Shown here piece by piece: positions 14,130-19,172 of a DNA stretch of 19,172 bases. A program made the translations under genes and the position numbers. The stretch comes from an uncultured Peptococcaceae bacterium (GTDB lineage Bacteria; Bacillota; Desulfotomaculia; Desulfotomaculales; Desulfocucumaceae), in NCBI GenBank assembly GCA_958417755.1, contig CATZDY010000048.1:1-19172 (forward strand). Reading direction: 5' to 3'. Each line of letters starts with the position of its first letter. Positions within the stretch are counted from its first letter, which is position 1. The notes beneath the pieces are model-generated. The model worked only from the letters and a program-made list of their open reading frames with translations, was not told the origin of the DNA and did not search any database.

Positions 14130-16241
14130 ATGATTTTGTATCGAGCTGCCAAAGCAGGTTTTTGTTTTGGGGTAAAAAGAGCCATTGAATTGGCAGAAAA
14201 AACAGCGAGAGATAGGGACGGGCCTATCTATTCTTTGGGTCATATTATTCATAATACCCAAGTGGTTGAACAACTCTCCCAACAAGGTATTATAAAGATT
14301 GATTCCTTAGATGAAGCAATGGCAGGAGGAACTTTATTGCTACGTTCCCATGGAGAAGGCTCTGATATCATTCAACAAGCTCAGGATAAATCATTGGATA
14401 TTATTGACACCACTTGCCCTTTTGTCAGCAAAGCACAAAAAATCGCCGCCACAATGGCAGCAGAAGGAAAAAAAGTTGTGATTGTGGGGGACAGAAATCA
14501 TCCCGAAGTAAAAGGCATTATGGCATGGACCCAATACACAGCCAGTGTGGTACGAAACAGTGAAGAAGCAAAAAAGTTACCTTTTATCGAGAATATGGGA
14601 GTTTTAGCCCAGACCACCCAAGCCCTACAGGTATTTCAAGCTGTGGTGGAGGAACTAAACAACAAAACAACAAACCTTACTGTTGTCAATACCATTTGTC
14701 ATGCCACCACAGAAAGACAAAATGCTGCATTGGAGTTGGCTCATCAGGTGGATTTGATGCTAGTGATTGGTGATAAAAAAAGTGCCAATACAGCAAAACT
14801 AACAACACTATGTAGGGATGCGGGTACCACTACGTATCAAGTAGAAACCGCTATAGATATAAATCCCTTATGGCTACAAGGCGTACAAACAGTAGGCATT
14901 ACAGCTGGTGCCTCCACGCCACAGTCAATTATTGAGGCAGTTGAAACACGGATGAAGGAGTTGGATGAAATGACTACGAATGAAGATGGCATTAGGGAAG
15001 AAACCATGATATCCCCAGAACAGGAGGATACGATGGAAAACACTGAACCAGTTCTGGAAGAAGAAGCCCAAGAAGGCATGAGTGACGCCATGGATGTTAA
15101 ATCCGTTCGAACTGGTGAAATTGTAAAAGGTGTAGTGGTTCAAGTGACCCAAGATGAGGTCTTGGTAGATGTGGGTGCTAAATCAGAAGGAGTCATTCCT
15201 TTACGAGAATTGGCCTCTTTTGCTGTAGAATCCCCCCAAGAATTAGTAAAAGTTGGGGATGAAATAGACGTATATGTATTAAAAGCTGAAGACAATGAAG
15301 GGCGTTTAATTCTTTCTAAAGAAATGGCTGATGCTGAAAAAGCATGGGATGTTTTACAAGAAAAATTAGACAGTGGAGAATCTGTAGAAGGTGTTGTAAA
15401 AGAAGTTGTCAAAGGTGGCTTACTAGTAGATATTGGTATAAAGGCTTTTATGCCTGCATCATTGGTTGATCGTGGGTACATAGAAGATTTAAACAATTAT
15501 TTAGGAACAACTTTGCAAGCTAGAATTATTGAATTAAACCAAGCACGCAAAAAAGTCATCCTATCTCGTAAAGTTCTGTTAGAGGAAGAATATGCCAAGA
15601 AGCGGGAAGAAATGTTACAAACTATCCAAGAAGGTATGACTGTAAAGGGTATTGTGCGTAGACTAACCAATTTTGGTGCTTTTGTTGATATTGGTGGAAT
15701 TGACGGTTTGCTTCATATTTCGGAAATGGCTTGGCATAGAATCAATCATCCTTCGGAAGTAGTAAACGTAGGGGATGAAATTGATGTCATGATTTTAAAA
15801 GTAGATAGGGAAAACGAAAAAATTTCCTTGGGCTTAAAGCAAGTATTGCCCAATCCCTGGGATACTGTGGATGAAAAATACAAACCAGAATCAATTATTA
15901 CTGCTAAAGTAGTGAGATTAGCTCCCTTTGGTGCCTTTGTTCAATTGGAACCAGGGGTTGAAGGATTGGTGCATATCTCCCATCTTGCTGACCATCATGT
16001 GGTAAAACCAGATGAAGTAGTGCAAGAAGGAGAAGAAATACAAGTAAAAGTTTTAAGCGTAGATAAAGAAGAGAAAAGAATACGGCTGTCCATCAGAGAG
16101 ATTAATAAACAAAAGGAACCCCGGCAGCCTAAAGAACCTCAACCTGTTGCTAAATCAACTCCAGAGGTAAATACAAATGATGGTGGTAATGTTACCATCG
16201 GTGATGTTTTCGGAGCTTTATTTGAGGATAACAAAGATTAA
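14130..16241 (+). CDS. ispH-rpsA: Fusion of HMBPP reductase (IspH) and ribosomal protein S1
   Basis: The 703 residues join two proteins. Residues 1 to about 281 are IspH, the last enzyme of the MEP isoprenoid pathway, which converts HMBPP to IPP and DMAPP using a 4Fe-4S cluster. The three cluster cysteines are visible: Cys12 (GFCFGVKRA), Cys96 (DTTCPFVSK) and Cys190 (NTICHATTERQ), together with LLRSHGEG. An acidic linker (about 282-325) leads to four S1 RNA-binding repeats at about 326-398, 413-480, 500-570 and 583-660, and a polar tail. Repeats 3 and 4 carry the canonical NFGAFVDI and PFGAFVQL motifs. Such fusions are known in Clostridia. A ribosome site inside the linker suggests S1 may also be made separately. 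The gap after plsC has a TATAAT at 14084-14089 but no good -35. Confidence 0.95.
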   Translation: MILYRAAKAGFCFGVKRAIELAEKTARDRDGPIYSLGHIIHNTQVVEQLSQQGIIKIDSLDEAMAGGTLLLRSHGEGSDIIQQAQDKSLDIIDTTCPFVSKAQKIAATMAAEGKKVVIVGDRNHPEVKGIMAWTQYTASVVRNSEEAKKLPFIENMGVLAQTTQALQVFQAVVEELNNKTTNLTVVNTICHATTERQNAALELAHQVDLMLVIGDKKSANTAKLTTLCRDAGTTTYQVETAIDINPLWLQGVQTVGITAGASTPQSIIEAVETRMKELDEMTTNEDGIREETMISPEQEDTMENTEPVLEEEAQEGMSDAMDVKSVRTGEIVKGVVVQVTQDEVLVDVGAKSEGVIPLRELASFAVESPQELVKVGDEIDVYVLKAEDNEGRLILSKEMADAEKAWDVLQEKLDSGESVEGVVKEVVKGGLLVDIGIKAFMPASLVDRGYIEDLNNYLGTTLQARIIELNQARKKVILSRKVLLEEEYAKKREEMLQTIQEGMTVKGIVRRLTNFGAFVDIGGIDGLLHISEMAWHRINHPSEVVNVGDEIDVMILKVDRENEKISLGLKQVLPNPWDTVDEKYKPESIITAKVVRLAPFGAFVQLEPGVEGLVHISHLADHHVVKPDEVVQEGEEIQVKVLSVDKEEKRIRLSIREINKQKEPRQPKEPQPVAKSTPEVNTNDGGNVTIGDVFGALFEDNKD
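15022..15035 (+). promoter_or_regulatory. Internal ribosome site and in-frame ATG for free S1
   Basis: AGGAGG (15022-15027) sits five bases before an ATG at 15033-15035, which is in frame as Met302 of the ispH-rpsA fusion. It falls in the acidic linker exactly between the enzyme and the first S1 repeat. Initiation here would give a 402-residue protein starting MENTEPVLEEE with all four S1 repeats, close to the size of stand-alone Firmicutes S1 proteins. Use in the cell is inferred, not shown. Confidence 0.6.
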
Positions 16242-16259
16242 ATATTTTTTAAAATAACA

Positions 16260-16292
16260 AAAAATAACGGCTTATGAAGCCGTTATTTTTTT
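16260..16292 (+). terminator. Rho-independent terminator after ispH-rpsA
   Basis: A perfect 14-bp stem (16260-16273 with 16277-16290) is built on AACGGCTT/AAGCCGTT with an ATG triloop. It is preceded by an A tract and ends in seven T's. It lies 18 bases past the stop and separates the housekeeping operon from the sporulation genes. Confidence 0.92.
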
Positions 16293-16294
16293 AT

Positions 16295-16324
16295 GCATAT
16301 TTGCTTGTGTGAAGGGCAATCTAA
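16295..16324 (+). promoter_or_regulatory. Candidate SigE-type (mother-cell) sporulation promoter
   Basis: GCATATT (16295-16301) matches the Bacillus SigE -35 consensus KMATATT at every position. After 15 bases comes CAATCTAA (16317-16324), a partial match to the -10 CATACANT. The same bases also partly fit a SigG-type promoter (GCATA, 17 bases, CAATCTA). The position immediately after a terminator and about 30 bases before the DUF1614 start codon supports a promoter. Spore-formers commonly express spoIIP under SigE, which favours that reading. Confidence 0.5.
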
Positions 16325-16354
16325 AAACAATATTGTTCAGCAGGAGGTTAAAAA

Positions 16355-17110
16355 ATGACCAATTTACCCATTGGCATGATTGTTTTGATGATTGTTTCAG
16401 CACTCATTTTTTTGGGTTTAGCGCATCGTGTTCTTGATAGAATGAAATTATCTGACAAAGGCGCATTGCTCGTTATTTTAGGATTGATTGTGGGCAGCTT
16501 TATCACCATTCCTTTGATTCGAGGTAATATTGCTGTTAGTGTTAATGTAGGCGGGGCTTTGATACCCTTGGGATTGGTTATCTACTTAGTGGTTACTGCC
16601 GGAACAACAAAGGAAAGGGTACGTGGTTTGGTGGGCGCTGTGGTTACTGCCTTAGCTATATGGGGTGTGGGCTCTTTACTACAAGGCGGTTTTGCAGTGG
16701 AACCTGGGGGAAGATTCGGATTTATTGATACCCTTTGGTTATACCCTCTCATAGCAGGAATTGTGGGGTATCTTACAGGTAGATCTCGAAGAAGCTCTTT
16801 CATTTCTGCCGCTCTGGGCGTATTGCTTTTTGACCTGGGGTATTATGTTTGGTTACTCAGACAAGGAGCCCCAGCTGGACGGGTTGATATTGGTGGGGCT
16901 GGAATGTTTGATGCCATTGTTGTTTCTGCTATTTTTGCCGTTCTATTAGCGGAAGTTGTAGGGGAAATCAGGGAAAGAATAGCAGGCGGACCTTCCAGAA
17001 AAGGTAAAAACAAAGACCTGCTCCAAGCTTTACGCAAACCCGGTGTGGATATTGCCAACCAAGACCTTTCAAATCCCCAAAGAGAAGAGGAGAATAAGAA
17101 ACATGAATAA
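16355..17110 (+). CDS. DUF1614-family polytopic membrane protein, sporulation-linked
   Basis: The 251 residues form about seven hydrophobic segments (roughly 7-24, 37-57, 65-85, 92-112, 125-142, 148-168, 183-203), followed by a charged cytoplasmic tail of about 45 residues (SRKGKNKD onward). The pattern, including LALIPLG-like and LYPLIAGIVGYLTG stretches, fits DUF1614, a family of unknown function. AGGAGG at 16342-16347 precedes the ATG by seven bases. The stop overlaps the spoIIP start by eight bases, so the two proteins are probably made together. The candidate SigE promoter and this coupling suggest a role with SpoIIP in engulfment or the spore envelope. That role is inference from context; no catalytic motif is visible. 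Confidence 0.8.
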   Translation: MTNLPIGMIVLMIVSALIFLGLAHRVLDRMKLSDKGALLVILGLIVGSFITIPLIRGNIAVSVNVGGALIPLGLVIYLVVTAGTTKERVRGLVGAVVTALAIWGVGSLLQGGFAVEPGGRFGFIDTLWLYPLIAGIVGYLTGRSRRSSFISAALGVLLFDLGYYVWLLRQGAPAGRVDIGGAGMFDAIVVSAIFAVLLAEVVGEIRERIAGGPSRKGKNKDLLQALRKPGVDIANQDLSNPQREEENKKHE

Positions 17111-18374
17111 TCCATTGTTCGCACTAAAAAATAAACAAAAAATGCTTTTTATCCTCTTATGTATCGCCCTAATCGGCGCAGTATTCTTTGTATGGGAAAA
17201 AGAAAAAGGTTCTTTATATCAATCCGTATGGAAATCTTCTTTGGGATTTAGTGATGATGAAATGGATCATGCAGTAGGACATACAGTGACCATTCAAGAT
17301 GAATCTGGAAAAACCATTTCAATGGCAGCCCGAGGTGTGGTGGTAAATGACGAAATCATTACAGCCCAGGGAAATCACTATAAAATCGTAAAAGTAAAAG
17401 GTAATGAAGCCCAAGCTAAATTATTGGGAGTGGATAAACAATTTATCGCTTATCATGACTATTTTAAAACTGCGGAAATACCTGCCTCTGTATTGGCTCA
17501 GGCCCCAAAACAATGTATTGGGATTTACCATACCCATAGTGATGAGTCCTATGTACCCACTGATGGAACAGAATCAATTCCATTTAATGGTGGTATTTAT
17601 AAAGTAGGCCAACAGCTGGTAGGAAAATTAAAGGACGAGCATGTACGCGTGGACTATGATACAACACCTCATGATCCCCATGACAACAATGCTTACTATC
17701 GTTCCCGGCGCACTGCAACCAATATCATGAAAAACAACCCTGTGGCCTTGATTGATGTACATAGGGATGGCATTCCGGATCCCAATTATTATAAAGCTGA
17801 AATTGCAGATATGGATGTTGCTCAATTGAGACTTGTGATAGGAAGACAAAATCCCAATATGAATGCAAATCTTGATTTTGCTAAAAGAATGATGGCTTAT
17901 GCCAATGAAACACATCCAGGCATTGTAAAGGAAATTTTTATGGCTAAGGGAAATTACAATCAAGATTTAATGCCCACTGCTTTATTAATAGAAGCTGGGA
18001 CCCATACCAATACACGACAAGAAGCTGCCAATGGAGTTGCCTTATTTGCTGATGCAATACCAGTTGTTTTAGGTTTAACCAATGAAATTCCTAATGGAGG
18101 GGGAAATAGTGGAACTGCAAACAACCTTACTCCCAACCAAACTCAAAGCAGTGCCCAAAGCAGTGGGGCATGGAAATCTTTAGGATGGATTCTTGGTATC
18201 GCCATATTGGGTAGCGTGGCCTTTTTAATTATTAGTTCCGGAGGAGTAAAAGAAGCAAAAAATAAATTATTATCCCTTGTGAATAAAGAATTTACTGGTT
18301 TTTTAGGCCCCAGACGAAACAAAAGAAAATCTTTGGAGAAACAACAATCCAAAGAACCAAAAAAAAATCCTTAA
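17103..18374 (+). CDS. spoIIP: Stage II sporulation protein P, with extra C-terminal membrane helix
   Basis: SpoIIP is a zinc-dependent peptidoglycan amidase/endopeptidase that works with SpoIID and SpoIIM during engulfment. This 423-residue protein has an N-terminal anchor (14-31), a linker domain, then the SpoIIP catalytic domain: GIYHTHSDESYVPTDG (His143, His145), LIDVHRDGIPD (His220) and LIEAGTHTNT (Glu297), which are candidate metal-binding and catalytic residues. Unusually, a Gly/Asn/Gln/Ser-rich linker (about 325-353) leads to a second hydrophobic helix (about 357-377) and a very basic tail. I chose the ATG at 17103, with GAGGAG upstream. The frame extends to 17043 inside DUF1614 without a start having a ribosome site. 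Classical SpoIIP has only the N-terminal anchor. Confidence 0.92.
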   Translation: MNNPLFALKNKQKMLFILLCIALIGAVFFVWEKEKGSLYQSVWKSSLGFSDDEMDHAVGHTVTIQDESGKTISMAARGVVVNDEIITAQGNHYKIVKVKGNEAQAKLLGVDKQFIAYHDYFKTAEIPASVLAQAPKQCIGIYHTHSDESYVPTDGTESIPFNGGIYKVGQQLVGKLKDEHVRVDYDTTPHDPHDNNAYYRSRRTATNIMKNNPVALIDVHRDGIPDPNYYKAEIADMDVAQLRLVIGRQNPNMNANLDFAKRMMAYANETHPGIVKEIFMAKGNYNQDLMPTALLIEAGTHTNTRQEAANGVALFADAIPVVLGLTNEIPNGGGNSGTANNLTPNQTQSSAQSSGAWKSLGWILGIAILGSVAFLIISSGGVKEAKNKLLSLVNKEFTGFLGPRRNKRKSLEKQQSKEPKKNP

Positions 18375-18376
18375 AA

Positions 18377-18404
18377 ATAATGCTCGCTTAAAAGCGAGCA
18401 TTAT
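18377..18404. terminator. Hairpin after spoIIP, weak or reverse-oriented terminator
   Basis: Arms of 11 bp (18377-18387 and 18394-18404; core AATGCTCGC/GCGAGCATT) close on a TTAAAA loop. On the plus strand it is followed by CCTATC, not a T run. On the minus strand it would be followed by TTTTTAAGG. So it may only attenuate plus-strand transcription from spoIIP into the DUF3189 gene. Confidence 0.55.
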
Positions 18405-18456
18405 CCTATCTGCAATCAGAAAAAATAATGACTGCAAAGGTTTCTAGGAGGATCCC

Positions 18457-19172
18457 ATGCATATCATCTATCATTGTTATGGAGGTAACCATTCATCCGT
18501 TACAGCAGCGTATATACATCTAGGCCTACTACCCAGCACCAACATACCTAGAATCAAAGATTTAATAGCCTTAAAACAATTTGACAAACAAAAGTCAGCG
18601 GATATTGGAAAAATTATTTTTATTGGTACAGATGAAAAAAATAATCATGTATATGTATTGGGGAGAAAGAATCATCCTGATATTATCCAAAATGTATTCC
18701 ATGAACTAGCAACTTGTTTTAACATCAACAATTATTTGCTAGTAGATGTAGGACAATACATTACCCCTTTTATGCGAATAGGGGGTTTTTTATCTAGAAA
18801 ATTCGGCCTCATTCAATTGGGAAGACCCATTGTCGCCAAAGGCACAATGCTGGCTTATCCTAATTTATGCTCTATGGTTTTGCAAGTAAAAAAAAATTTA
18901 CAAACGAATAGCCTGCCGAAAAAAAAACAAGGAATTCCCTTTCAAAATGTACGTATCTATTACTGTACTTTTTCTTTCTCTATGGCAGCCATTCAAGCTT
19001 GTATCAAAATAGGACTGTTGCCACCCTTGGCTATGCATCATAAAAACAATATCCCATGCTTTAAAAGCCAGGCAAATTGTTTGCAAAATGATATCAATGG
19101 GAAACGAATCTTGATTTTTTCTACTAGAAAACTCAATCCCCAGGCTATGATTTCCAGCTTTCTATCATTGCA
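18457..19172 (+). CDS. DUF3189-family protein with duplicated domain, 3'-truncated by window edge
   Basis: The frame is open from the ATG at 18457 to the window edge (238 codons, no stop). AGGAGG lies five bases before the ATG. Residues 3-26 (IIYHCYGGNHSSVTAAYIHLGLLP) are the characteristic DUF3189 start. Further family-like blocks are FIGTDEKNNHVYVLGRKNHP, then MRIGGFLSRKFGLIQLGRPIV (about 108-128). From residue about 165 the pattern starts again (IYYCTFSFSMAAIQACIKIG then LLPP), with the same 18-residue spacing from Tyr to Gly but without the GGNHSS loop. DUF3189 has no established function; its phyletic range is spore-forming Firmicutes as far as I know. Its position beyond spoIIP hints at a sporulation link. 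Confidence 0.82.
   Translation, partial: MHIIYHCYGGNHSSVTAAYIHLGLLPSTNIPRIKDLIALKQFDKQKSADIGKIIFIGTDEKNNHVYVLGRKNHPDIIQNVFHELATCFNINNYLLVDVGQYITPFMRIGGFLSRKFGLIQLGRPIVAKGTMLAYPNLCSMVLQVKKNLQTNSLPKKKQGIPFQNVRIYYCTFSFSMAAIQACIKIGLLPPLAMHHKNNIPCFKSQANCLQNDINGKRILIFSTRKLNPQAMISSFLSL

Overview
The window looks like the chromosome of a low-GC, endospore-forming member of the Bacillota, most likely a Clostridia/Peptococcaceae-type anaerobe. The evidence is a SpoIIP sporulation protein, a DUF1614 and a DUF3189 protein, a T-box leader, strong AGGAGG ribosome sites throughout, and an IspH-ribosomal protein S1 fusion, which is known from Clostridia. The species cannot be named from this sequence. I saw no rRNA, tRNA, insertion sequence, prophage or CRISPR array.

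Layout. (1) 2-3771, plus strand: the end of a MarR regulator, a HlyD-type membrane fusion protein and two paralogous ABC-2 permeases, tightly packed as an export operon with no ATPase gene in view. (2) 3766-5983, minus strand: asparaginyl-tRNA synthetase, a DUF151 bifunctional-nuclease-family protein and a tiny membrane-anchored zinc-ribbon protein, with a perfect 21-bp inverted repeat between the last two. (3) 5984-7114: two AT-rich non-coding stretches flanking a 73-residue helix-turn-helix-like protein. (4) 7053-8610: guaB with its own promoter and a strong terminator. (5) 8633-12592: a promoter and T-box leader followed by aroF, tyrA and aroA, i.e. entry to the shikimate pathway, its sixth step and the tyrosine branch. 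(6) 12657-16292: cmk, plsC and the ispH-rpsA fusion, closed by a terminator. (7) 16295-18404: a candidate SigE-type promoter, a DUF1614 membrane protein and spoIIP, translationally overlapped. (8) 18457 to the edge: a DUF3189 protein that appears to be an internal duplication.

How it fits together. Regions 4-6 are housekeeping biosynthesis: purines, aromatic amino acids, CMP recycling, phospholipid acylation, isoprenoid precursors and translation. The T-box makes aroF-tyrA-aroA expression depend on an uncharged tRNA, read here most likely as tRNA-Trp. Region 7 is a sporulation module for peptidoglycan remodelling during engulfment.

The points most worth a second look are an internal ribosome site that could release free S1 from the ispH-rpsA fusion, the apparent Trp specifier in a leader controlling tyrA, the SigE-like promoter and extra C-terminal membrane helix of the DUF1614-SpoIIP module, the degenerate second half of the DUF3189 protein, and the ATPase-less exporter. 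I do not see a wholly new defence or mobile system here.
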